Of a stretch of DNA of 64,000 nt, positions 33,934 through 40,247 are shown one piece after another (within the stretch, counting starts at the first letter, position 1; each line of letters starts with the position of its first letter). This DNA is from JB111 sp052093225 (GTDB taxonomy: Bacteria; Actinomycetota; Actinomycetes; Actinomycetales; Actinomycetaceae). A model generated the notes under the pieces. It saw only the letters and a program-made list of their open reading frames with translations. It had not been told where the DNA came from and ran no database searches. The DNA lies in contig JBQDDG010000013.1 in assembly GCA_052093225.1 (NCBI GenBank), forward strand, positions 5,396 to 69,395. Direction: 5' to 3'. Position numbers and translations under genes: made by a program.

Positions 33934-34965
33934 CTAGGGGACGAGGATGCCGCGGCCGACGAGCCGGCCGTTGTCGAGGTCGTCGATGGCCCGGCCGACG
34001 TCGGCGAGGTCGTAGACCGAGGTGTGCAGCGAGATCCTGCCTTCGGCGGTGAGGACCATGAGCTGGACGAGGTCCTCGTACGTGCCGACGAGGTTGCCGA
34101 TGACGTTGATCTCGCGCGAGATGATGCTGATCGTCTCGAGGTTGACGGTGCCGCCGTAGCCGATGACGTAGTAGTCGCCCTGGTTGCGGATGAGGTTCGG
34201 CCCGAGCAGCTCCATGCCCTGCTCCGCGACGAAGTCGAGGACCACGTGGGCGCCGCCGCCCGTGATGTCGTGGACCTGTTTGACCACGGCGTCGGTGTCC
34301 GACGTGCTGAGCACCGTGTGGTGCGCGCCGAGACCCTTCGCGAGCTCGAGGGCCGCCTCCGACCTGTCGACCACGGTGATCCGGGCCGCCGTGAGGGCGA
34401 GCAGCGACTGGATCCCGATGTGACCGAGACCACCGGAGCCGACGACGACGACGTGCGTCCCCGGGTGCAGGCGTGGGACCGCCTTGCGCGCCGCGTGGTA
34501 CGCGGTGAGCCCGGCGTCCGCGAGGGCGGCGATGTCCTTCGGCTGCAGCGAGGTGTCGAGCTTCACCACCGCGCGGGCGTTGGTGAGCATGTACTCGGCC
34601 ATCCCGCCCTCCGCGTTGAGGCCGGGGAACGAGGCGTTCTCGCAGTGCGAGTCGTTGCCGATGCGGCACTCGGAGCACAGGCCGCACGTGACGAGCGGGT
34701 GCATGATCACGGTGTCACCGACCGCCACGTTCGTCACTGCGGGCCCGACGGCGTGCACCCAGCCGGAGTTCTCGTGGCCGAGGATGTAGGGGAGCGTGGG
34801 GTTCTGGATCGGGTCCCACTGCCCCTCGATGATGTGCAGGTCGGTGCGACACAGGCCGGCCGCCCCGATCTTGACGACCACGTCCCAGGGCCCGGTGACC
34901 TCGGGCTCGGGGACGTCGTCCACGGTGGGCATCTCGTGGTAGGCGTGCAGGCGGACGGCCTTCAT
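33934..34965 (-). CDS. zinc-dependent NAD(P) alcohol dehydrogenase
   Basis: A 343-residue medium-chain zinc alcohol dehydrogenase. Catalytic zinc ligands are Cys39 (GLCRTDLHIIEGQW) and His/Glu in LPYILGHENSGWV. The structural zinc lobe is partial, with TCGLCSECRIGNDSHCENA supplying four cysteines. The dinucleotide motif is VVVVGSGGLGHIGIQSLLAL. The layout is closest to bacterial ADH/threonine-type class members using NAD. The ATG at 34965 lies 77 bp from a long hairpin that ends glnA transcription, so it has its own promoter. The substrate is not predictable. Confidence 0.92.
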   Translation of the reverse strand: MKAVRLHAYHEMPTVDDVPEPEVTGPWDVVVKIGAAGLCRTDLHIIEGQWDPIQNPTLPYILGHENSGWVHAVGPAVTNVAVGDTVIMHPLVTCGLCSECRIGNDSHCENASFPGLNAEGGMAEYMLTNARAVVKLDTSLQPKDIAALADAGLTAYHAARKAVPRLHPGTHVVVVGSGGLGHIGIQSLLALTAARITVVDRSEAALELAKGLGAHHTVLSTSDTDAVVKQVHDITGGGAHVVLDFVAEQGMELLGPNLIRNQGDYYVIGYGGTVNLETISIISREINVIGNLVGTYEDLVQLMVLTAEGRISLHTSVYDLADVGRAIDDLDNGRLVGRGILVP

Positions 34966-35042
34966 GGTGGCGCACCTTTCGTCGGCGTTGACGGGAAGCG
35001 TCCGCTCAAACTATGGCCGGACGTGGTGCTGCACAAGTGGGG

Positions 35043-35090
35043 ACGACGACGGCCCCCGCCCTGCGTACGCGGGGCGGGGGCCGTCGTCGT
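35043..35090 (-). terminator. strong hairpin after glnA
   Basis: ACGACGACGGCCCCCGCCC (35043-35061) and GGGCGGGGGCCGTCGTCGT (35072-35090) are exact reverse complements, a 19-bp stem with a 10-nt loop. It lies 22 bp beyond the glnA stop at 35112. No T tract is present. The strength of the stem suggests intrinsic or factor-aided termination of glnA. Confidence 0.8.
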
Positions 35091-35111
35091 CGGCCGACCG
35101 GGGTCAGCGGC

Positions 35112-36536
35112 TCACAGGTCGTAGTACAGCTCGAACTCGTGGGGGTGCGGGCGCAGCCGGATCGGGTCGATCTCGTGGGTGCGCTTGTAGTCGATCCAGG
35201 TCTCGATGAGCTCCGAGGTGAAGACGTCGCCCTCGGTGAGGTAGTCGTTGTCCGCCTCGAGCGCCCGCAGCGCGTCGGACAGCGACTCAGGGACCTGCTG
35301 GATCTCGGCGTGCTCCTCGGGCGGGAGCTCGTAGAGGTCCTTGTCGATCGGCTCGGGCGGCTCGATGCGGTTCTTCACGCCGTCGATCCCTGCCATGAGC
35401 ATCGCCGAGAAGGCGAGGTAGGGGTTCGAGCTGGGGTCCGGCACGCGGAACTCCACGCGCTTGGCCTTCGCGGACGCCCCGGTGACGGGGATGCGGATGC
35501 ACGCCGAGCGGTTGCGCGCCGAGTAGACGAGGTTGACCGGCGCCTCGTAGCCGGGCACGAGCCGGTGGTAGGAGTTGAGCGTCGGGTTGGTGAACGCGAG
35601 CAGCGACGGCGCGTGGTGCAGCAGGCCGCCGATGTACCAGCGCGCCATGTCCGAGAGCCCGCCGTAGCCCTGCTCGTCGTAGAACAGTGGCTCGCCGTCC
35701 TTCCACAGCGACTGGTGGCAGTGCATGCCCGAACCGTTGTCCCCGAACAGCGGCTTGGGCATGAACGTGGCCGAGCGGCCGTGCTCCCACGCCAGGTTCT
35801 TGACGACGTACTTGAACTTCATCACGTCGTCGGCGGCGGCGCGCAGCGAGTCGAACCGGTAGTTGATCTCCTGCTGGCCGGCCGTGCCCACCTCGTGGTG
35901 CGCGCGCTCGACCTTGAGGCCGACCTCGCTCATCACGCGGACCATCTCGTCGCGCAGGTCGGCGAAGTGGTCGTTCGGCGAGACGGGGAAGTAGCCGCCC
36001 TTGAACCGGGTCTTGTACCCGAGGTTGCCGCCCTCCTCCTTGCGGCCGGTGTTCCACGCGGCCTCCTCGGAGTCGATGTGGTAGAAGCTCGACTGGGCCG
36101 AGGTCTGGAACCGCACGTCGTCGAAGAGGTAGAACTCCGCCTCGGCGCCGAAGAAGGCGGTGTCGGCGATGCCGGTCGAGCGGAGATAGGCCTCGGCCTT
36201 CGAGGCGACGGTGCGCGGGTCGCGGTCGTAGGCCTGTGAGGTGAAGGGGTCGACGATCGCGAAGTTGAGCACGAGCGTCTTCTGCGCGCGGAACGGGTCG
36301 ATGAAGGCCGACCCGATGTCCGGCACGAGCTTCATGTCGGACTCGTGGATCGCGGTGAACCCGCGGATCGAGGAGCCGTCGAACATGAGGCCGTCCGTGA
36401 AGGCGTCCTCGTCGAACGTCTCGACGGGGATGTTGAAGTGCTGCATCACCCCTGGCAGGTCGCAGAACCGGACGTCGACGAACTTCACGTCCTCGTTGCG
36501 CGTGTAGGCGATCGCCTCTTCGGGGGTTGAGAACAT
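35112..36536 (-). CDS. glnA: glutamine synthetase type I (GSI-beta)
   Basis: A 474-residue GlnA making glutamine from glutamate and ammonia. Catalytic signatures: FDGSSIRGF, AEAEFYLFDDVRF, EVGTAGQQEINYRFDSL, MPKPLFGDNGSGMHCHQSLW, NPTLNSYHRLVPGYEAPVNL and RRVEFR-type KRVEFRVPDPSSNPYLA. The adenylylation loop DKDLYELPPEE keeps the target tyrosine (about residue 402), so this is the GlnE substrate and the main enzyme. The ATG at 36536 follows GGAGTCACGG. Upstream is a four-half-site GlnR-like box (36603-36640), implying nitrogen control of transcription. The RDD gene diverges from it. Confidence 0.96.
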   Translation of the reverse strand: MFSTPEEAIAYTRNEDVKFVDVRFCDLPGVMQHFNIPVETFDEDAFTDGLMFDGSSIRGFTAIHESDMKLVPDIGSAFIDPFRAQKTLVLNFAIVDPFTSQAYDRDPRTVASKAEAYLRSTGIADTAFFGAEAEFYLFDDVRFQTSAQSSFYHIDSEEAAWNTGRKEEGGNLGYKTRFKGGYFPVSPNDHFADLRDEMVRVMSEVGLKVERAHHEVGTAGQQEINYRFDSLRAAADDVMKFKYVVKNLAWEHGRSATFMPKPLFGDNGSGMHCHQSLWKDGEPLFYDEQGYGGLSDMARWYIGGLLHHAPSLLAFTNPTLNSYHRLVPGYEAPVNLVYSARNRSACIRIPVTGASAKAKRVEFRVPDPSSNPYLAFSAMLMAGIDGVKNRIEPPEPIDKDLYELPPEEHAEIQQVPESLSDALRALEADNDYLTEGDVFTSELIETWIDYKRTHEIDPIRLRPHPHEFELYYDL

Positions 36537-36602
36537 CCGTGACTCCTCGTTCGCGTGCACCGGCCGGGGCCGGCCGGTCGTGTCAGACGTTAGACCCGAG
36601 GA

Positions 36603-36640
36603 GTTTCCCTGCCGTCTCCCGAGCGTGTCGGCCATGTTAC
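36603..36640 (-). promoter_or_regulatory. GlnR-like nitrogen box upstream of glnA
   Basis: Read on the minus strand there are four 5-bp half-sites on an exact 11-bp grid: GTAAC (36640-36636), GACAC (36629-36625), GAGAC (36618-36614) and GAAAC (36607-36603). The actinobacterial GlnR consensus is GTnAC-N6-GAAAC-N6-GTnAC-N6-GAAAC. Here two sites match fully and two with one change. The box ends 67 bp before the glnA start, a usual activator distance. Confidence 0.65.
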
Positions 36641-36705
36641 GGGGACCACCTCGAACTGCCGCGGCCCCGCGCCTGCGGTGGGACGCCCGCGCCTACGATG
36701 GACCG

Positions 36706-37110
36706 GTGCCCGACGCCGACCCCTCCGCCCCCCGCCGGGGGCACGCCGGAGCGGCAGGACCGGTGACGACGCCGGAGCTCGCCCCGTTCGGCCGCCGTCT
36801 TCTCGCGCTCTGCCTCGACTGGGCGATCGCCATGGCCATCGCCTACGGGTTCCTGGACGGTGACGCGTTCGCCATCCTCGGGATCTTCGCCCTGCAGCGC
36901 ATCCTCGTCGGCGGCCTCCTCGGTTCGTCGATCGGGCACCGGGTCGCGGGGCTCCGCCTCGTCGCGGTCGACCGCGGACGTGCCCCGTTCCTCCTGGTCG
37001 TCGTCCGGACGGTACTTCTGTGCCTCGTGCTGCCGGGCCTGTGGCGCACCGTCGACGGCGTCCCGCTGCACGACGACCTCGCGCGCACCCGCCTCGTGCG
37101 CGCGCGCTGA
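36706..37110 (+). CDS. RDD family membrane protein
   Basis: A 134-residue protein with an RDD domain: PFGRRLLALCLDWAIAMAIA (the Arg-Asp pair), then helices around GDAFAILGIFALQRIL, GSSIGHRVAGLRLVAVDRGR and PFLLVVVRTVLLCLVLPGLW, ending in a short Arg-rich tail. RDD proteins are small membrane proteins, in some organisms linked to ion exchange. In many actinobacteria this gene lies between glnA and DUF4191/lipA, as it does here. The GTG at 36706 is chosen because the longer frame crosses the glnA promoter. Confidence 0.82.
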   Translation: MPDADPSAPRRGHAGAAGPVTTPELAPFGRRLLALCLDWAIAMAIAYGFLDGDAFAILGIFALQRILVGGLLGSSIGHRVAGLRLVAVDRGRAPFLLVVVRTVLLCLVLPGLWRTVDGVPLHDDLARTRLVRAR

Positions 37111-37177
37111 GTCGTCCGCACGCGGCTTATTCCGCACCCGCCTCGTGCGCGCGGGCTGGGTCTTCCGCACGCGGCTT
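37084..37177. repeat. 49-bp partial duplication at the end of the RDD gene
   Basis: CGCACCCGCCTCGTGCGCGCG at 37084 recurs at 37133, and CCGCACGCGGCTT at 37116 recurs at 37165, giving a period of 49 bp. The first copy forms the last codons of the RDD gene and its stop, and the second lies outside. The copies are diverged between these blocks. The remaining gap to 37253 has no gene. Confidence 0.65.
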
Positions 37178-37252
37178 CGGCCACACGCGGTTGTGGCCAC
37201 ACCCGCCGTCGTCGGTACACGCTCCGCGTCCCCATACGCGCCGAGCGCATCA

Positions 37253-38116
37253 TCAAGCGGCGACCGCTGACGCCCTCATGTGCTGTTCGTCGGCGGGCAG
37301 GCCGTCCACCGGCTCCGGCCCGTCGTCGATCGTGAGTCCGGCGAACGCCATCGGCACGCCCGCCGCTGTGAGCAGCGACCGCCGGTCCATCAGCTGGGCG
37401 TGGACGTGGGGCTCCGAGCTGTTGCCGGAGTTGCCGCACCGGCCGATGACGTCACCGGCCTGCACGACGTCGCCCCGCGCCACGGCGGCCGAGCGGCGCT
37501 GCAGGTGGGCGACGAGGGCGAAGGTGCCGTCCTCGGCGCGCACGATCACGTGGTTGCCCACGATCCAGCCCGGCCCGCCCAGCTCGCGCACCATGCCCTC
37601 GATCATCATGTAGCCGAGCGCCCAGCCGTTGCTGCGCGCCCGGTGGTCGCGCCGCCAGTCGGACACCGCCACGACGACGCCGCCCACCATGGCGCGGACC
37701 GGCTCGCCGAACGCCGGGTACTCGCCGTTGCGCCGGAACGCCTCGCCCGTGCCGAACTGCGGCCGCTTGGCGTCCTCGGGCTCGGCGACAAGATCGATCG
37801 CGTAGGCCTGCCCGTAGGCCCGGGTGCCGTGGCTCGGTACCTTCGTGGCGGGGCTGTTGAGGGCGAGCCACCGGCCGACCACGGGGGAGCGGACGGTGCG
37901 CAGCTCCGGCTCGACCATCGTGCGGCCGCCGAGCAGCACGACCACGAGCCACAGGGCGAGGACGCCGAAGGCCACGAGCACGAGGACCCGGAGCGCCTCG
38001 TCGAGCGGGCCGTCACCCAGGAGGCCGCGCGCCAGCCCGCAGAGGCCGAGGGTGAGAGCCGCGGCGTAGAGCATCGTGGAGCGCATGCGGTGCAGCGCGC
38101 TCAGGGCCGGGGTCAT
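37253..38116 (-). CDS. M23-type metallopeptidase with N-terminal membrane anchor
   Basis: A 287-residue membrane-anchored LytM/M23 peptidase. Two hydrophobic helices come first (MLYAAALTLGLCGLARGLL and LRVLVLVAFGVLALWLVVVL). The catalytic domain shows the zinc ligands in SHGTRAYGQAYAIDLVAEPE (His and Asp, HxxxxxxxxD) and SEPHVHAQLMD (HxH). GDVVQAGDVIGRCGNSGNSS and GNHVIVRAEDGTFALVAHLQ are typical. Such enzymes cut peptidoglycan or other peptides outside the cell, and the true substrate is unknown. The ATG overlaps the stop of the ArsR-type gene upstream by ATGA, so regulator and peptidase are cotranscribed. Confidence 0.88.
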   Translation of the reverse strand: MTPALSALHRMRSTMLYAAALTLGLCGLARGLLGDGPLDEALRVLVLVAFGVLALWLVVVLLGGRTMVEPELRTVRSPVVGRWLALNSPATKVPSHGTRAYGQAYAIDLVAEPEDAKRPQFGTGEAFRRNGEYPAFGEPVRAMVGGVVVAVSDWRRDHRARSNGWALGYMMIEGMVRELGGPGWIVGNHVIVRAEDGTFALVAHLQRRSAAVARGDVVQAGDVIGRCGNSGNSSEPHVHAQLMDRRSLLTAAGVPMAFAGLTIDDGPEPVDGLPADEQHMRASAVAA

Positions 38117-38652
38117 CGCTCGGCCCCCACGAGCATGGCGAGCAGCGGGACCACGCGGGCCGCCGGCACCCGGTAGCGGCCGCGCCCGGCCTGCCGCACC
38201 CAGCCGGCGGCCACGAGCTGGCGCAGGTGGTGGTGCAGCTGCCCGCTGGTCCCGAGCCCCTCGGTCCCGGCCAGCTCGGCGGTCGACGTCACGCCCGACA
38301 GGAGCCGGCGGAGGAGTTCGAGCCGCACCGGGTGGCCGAGCGCCGCGAACACGTCGGCGCGGCCCGTCCAGTCCGACTCCACGAGCCCGTCGGAGCCGCC
38401 CGCCTGCTGCCACTCGACCGGTCCGCCGCCCGGCAGCGTGAGCGAGCCGACGAGCATGACGGCCCCGCCGGCGGTGTCCGGATGGTCGGGGAGTCGTGCG
38501 CGCAGGCCGTGCAGCGCCCAGAACGTCTCCTCGTCCTGGGCGCCGGGCTGGGGTTCCGGGCTGTCGGTGCGGTCGCGTGCGTGCTCGAGGGTGGAGACGC
38601 GCTCCTCGAGAGCGAGCAGGCGCGCGCGGAGGTCGGCGTCGTCGCTCGTCAT
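38113..38652 (-). CDS. ArsR-type helix-turn-helix regulator
   Basis: A 179-residue regulator with a coiled-coil N-terminus (LRARLLALEERVSTLEHARD) and a C-terminal winged helix of the ArsR kind (DVFAALGHPVRLELLRRLLS, TSGQLHHHLRQLVAAGWVRQ). No metal-binding cysteines are seen. It precedes the M23 peptidase gene with an ATGA overlap. A perfect inverted repeat lies 10 bp upstream of its ATG (38662-38677), so it probably represses its own operon. Regulators of this type paired with peptidases are found in many actinobacteria, with unknown inducers. Confidence 0.87.
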   Translation of the reverse strand: MTSDDADLRARLLALEERVSTLEHARDRTDSPEPQPGAQDEETFWALHGLRARLPDHPDTAGGAVMLVGSLTLPGGGPVEWQQAGGSDGLVESDWTGRADVFAALGHPVRLELLRRLLSGVTSTAELAGTEGLGTSGQLHHHLRQLVAAGWVRQAGRGRYRVPAARVVPLLAMLVGAER

Positions 38653-38661
38653 GCGACCAAA

Positions 38662-38677
38662 CTACGTAACTACGTAG
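38662..38677. promoter_or_regulatory. ArsR-type operator, two TACGTA elements
   Basis: CTACGTAACTACGTAG is an exact inverted repeat (7-bp arms, AC spacer), directly upstream of the ArsR-M23 operon start at 38652. Both arms contain the self-complementary TACGTA, and the site is AT-rich against the background. Confidence 0.75.
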
Positions 38678-38794
38678 GAACGATCAAGCGAGAAGTGGAT
38701 GGCGCCGTCGTCGGGTGGGTGTGACGGGTCGCTGAGCCGTCGCGTCGCCGAACCGTGGGCTCGTGCGGTGCGGACCGGGGCGAGCGGGCCAGTC

Positions 38795-38853
38795 TGCGCG
38801 CCGAGCCGGGGTGTGCGGGCTTGTCGTGCGCGCCGAGCCGGGGTGTGCGGGCT
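38795..38853. repeat. 32-bp direct repeat in an intergenic gap
   Basis: TGCGCGCCGAGCCGGGGTGT, together with its following GCGGGCT, occurs at 38795 and 38827, two exact 27-bp copies spaced 32 bp. A weaker third copy (GCTGGGCCGGGGCG) follows. The whole gap 38678-38882, between the ArsR promoter and the DUF4191 stop, shows no gene. Confidence 0.7.
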
Positions 38854-38882
38854 GGGCCGGGGCGTGCCGGCCGATCTCAGCC

Positions 38883-39611
38883 TCAGCGGCCGCGCATGGC
38901 CTTGCGGTCGGGGCGCGCCTTGTTCGGATCGATGCCCTTGGGGACCGACTGGCGGATGCCGCCGAGCGCGGTGAGCCGCTTGGTGACCGCGGCGATCTCG
39001 GCCGAGGTGAGCTTGGGGCCGCCGAGCTTCTTGATCGAGGGCACGAGGTCCGGGAGCGGGACCTGGTCCTCGCCGCGGCCGGACTGGATGAGGTGGACCT
39101 GCACGCTCGGGGCGACGCGCGAGACCTTGCGGCGCTCGTCCTCCAGCAGGCGGGTGACGCGGTGCTTGGGCCCCTCGGAGACCAAGACGATGCCGGGCTT
39201 GCCGACCGCCCGGAAGACGAGGTCCTGGTGCTTGGGGGTGAACGCGACCGGCTCGTCCTCGACGTACCAGCCGCGGCCGAGCTGGCCGAGCGCGGCGGAG
39301 GCGGCGCCGAGCTGGCCCTCGACCCGCGCGTAGGCCGCCGTGCGGGTGAGCCGGCCGAGGACGATGAGCACAGCGATGATGCCGAGCAGCACGCCGACGA
39401 TGCCGAGGTAGATCGGGTGATCGATGGCGAACCCGATGCCGATCGCCACGCCGAGGACGGCGACGAACACGCCGAGGAGGAGCCACGGCGTCGACGGCTT
39501 GTACTCGGCCGTGATGCGGTAGGCCTCGAGGAAGCTGTGGTACCAGCGCTTCTTCTTCGGCTTCGGGGTCTTCTGGTCGCCGTCGTCGGCGTTCTTCGGG
39601 GTGCGGGCCAT
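38883..39611 (-). CDS. DUF4191 family membrane protein
   Basis: A 242-residue protein beginning with a basic stretch (TPKPKKKRWYHSFLEAYRIT), two helices (WLLLGVFVAVLGVAIGIGFA and PIYLGIVGVLLGIIAVLIVL) and a conserved soluble domain (GWYVEDEPVAFTPKHQDLVF, GIVLVSEGPKHRVTRLLEDE). This is the DUF4191 course. Members are normally encoded right beside lipA and lipB and probably act in the membrane, with unknown function. Here about 8.2 kb of other genes separate it from the lipBA fusion. The ATG at 39611 is the only sensible start. Confidence 0.88.
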   Translation of the reverse strand: MARTPKNADDGDQKTPKPKKKRWYHSFLEAYRITAEYKPSTPWLLLGVFVAVLGVAIGIGFAIDHPIYLGIVGVLLGIIAVLIVLGRLTRTAAYARVEGQLGAASAALGQLGRGWYVEDEPVAFTPKHQDLVFRAVGKPGIVLVSEGPKHRVTRLLEDERRKVSRVAPSVQVHLIQSGRGEDQVPLPDLVPSIKKLGGPKLTSAEIAAVTKRLTALGGIRQSVPKGIDPNKARPDRKAMRGR

Positions 39612-39644
39612 GATGCGACCAGGGTACCGGGCCGGGCGCCGCCG

Positions 39645-40139
39645 CTACCGACCCTGCTCAGTGGCGCCGACCATCTTGAGCAGGAGCGTGCGGAGCGTGG
39701 CCTCCTCGTTGGCGTCGAGCGCGGACTCGACCGTCGTGGCCTCGCGCAGCCGGCCGACGACGGCGACCATCGTCGTCCGCCCGTTCTCCGTCAGCTCGAC
39801 GAGGCGCCGCCGGCCGTCGGCCGTGTCGGGGGAGCGCCGCACGAGTCCCTGCCGCTCGAGGCTGACGACGTGGCGGGACAGGGTTTGCTCGGTGACGCCG
39901 ACGAGCGTCGCGACGCGGCGCTGGCTCCTCGGCCCCGGCAGGAGGGTGGCGAGTACCGGCATCGTCGCGTGGCTCAGCCCGTAGCCGGCCAGGCGCGCGT
40001 CCAGCTCACGCTCCGCGCGGCGGGCGAGGGCGGAGATCAGGCGGCCCGTGGGCCAGTGGGAGGCGTCCTCGGCGACGCCGGGTCCCTCGCCGCTGCCGCC
40101 CAGCAGATCGCCGGGCCCGTCCGTCGTGGTCACCGCCAC
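39645..40139 (-). CDS. MarR family transcriptional regulator
   Basis: A 164-residue regulator with the MarR winged helix: HATMPVLATLLPGPRSQRRV, ATLVGVTEQTLSRHVVSLER and GLVRRSPDTADGRRRLVELT (the wing with its DxRxR-type motif). The dimerisation helices flank it. It is divergent from the MMPL transporter gene with 108 bp between, and an inverted repeat (40189-40213) lies in the gap. The likely role is repression of the transporter until a toxic ligand binds. Confidence 0.9.
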   Translation of the reverse strand: MAVTTTDGPGDLLGGSGEGPGVAEDASHWPTGRLISALARRAERELDARLAGYGLSHATMPVLATLLPGPRSQRRVATLVGVTEQTLSRHVVSLERQGLVRRSPDTADGRRRLVELTENGRTTMVAVVGRLREATTVESALDANEEATLRTLLLKMVGATEQGR

Positions 40140-40188
40140 ATGTTGCCAGAGTCGGTGCTGCGCGATTGCGGTGGGGCCGCCGTGGGTA

Positions 40189-40213
40189 CATGCTGGGGGA
40201 ATTACTCAGCATG
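40189..40213. promoter_or_regulatory. MarR-type operator candidate, CATGCTG-N11-CAGCATG
   Basis: Exact 7-bp inverted arms separated by 11 nt, lying 49 bp from the MarR start (40139) and 34 bp before the MMPL start (40248), i.e. in the shared divergent promoter region. Confidence 0.65.
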
Positions 40214-40247
40214 CGAAGGATATGCCGGTCCGCCGGCGGGCGGAGGC

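Noticed and set aside
37111..37252. A short gene after the RDD gene
   Set aside because: The sequence is a diverged duplicate of the RDD 3' end with no start codon in a sensible context.
38763..40247. N-terminal extension of the MMPL gene upstream of 40248
   Set aside because: It would run antisense through DUF4191 and the MarR gene and is Arg/Asp-rich. The MMPL family starts with a membrane helix right after 40248.
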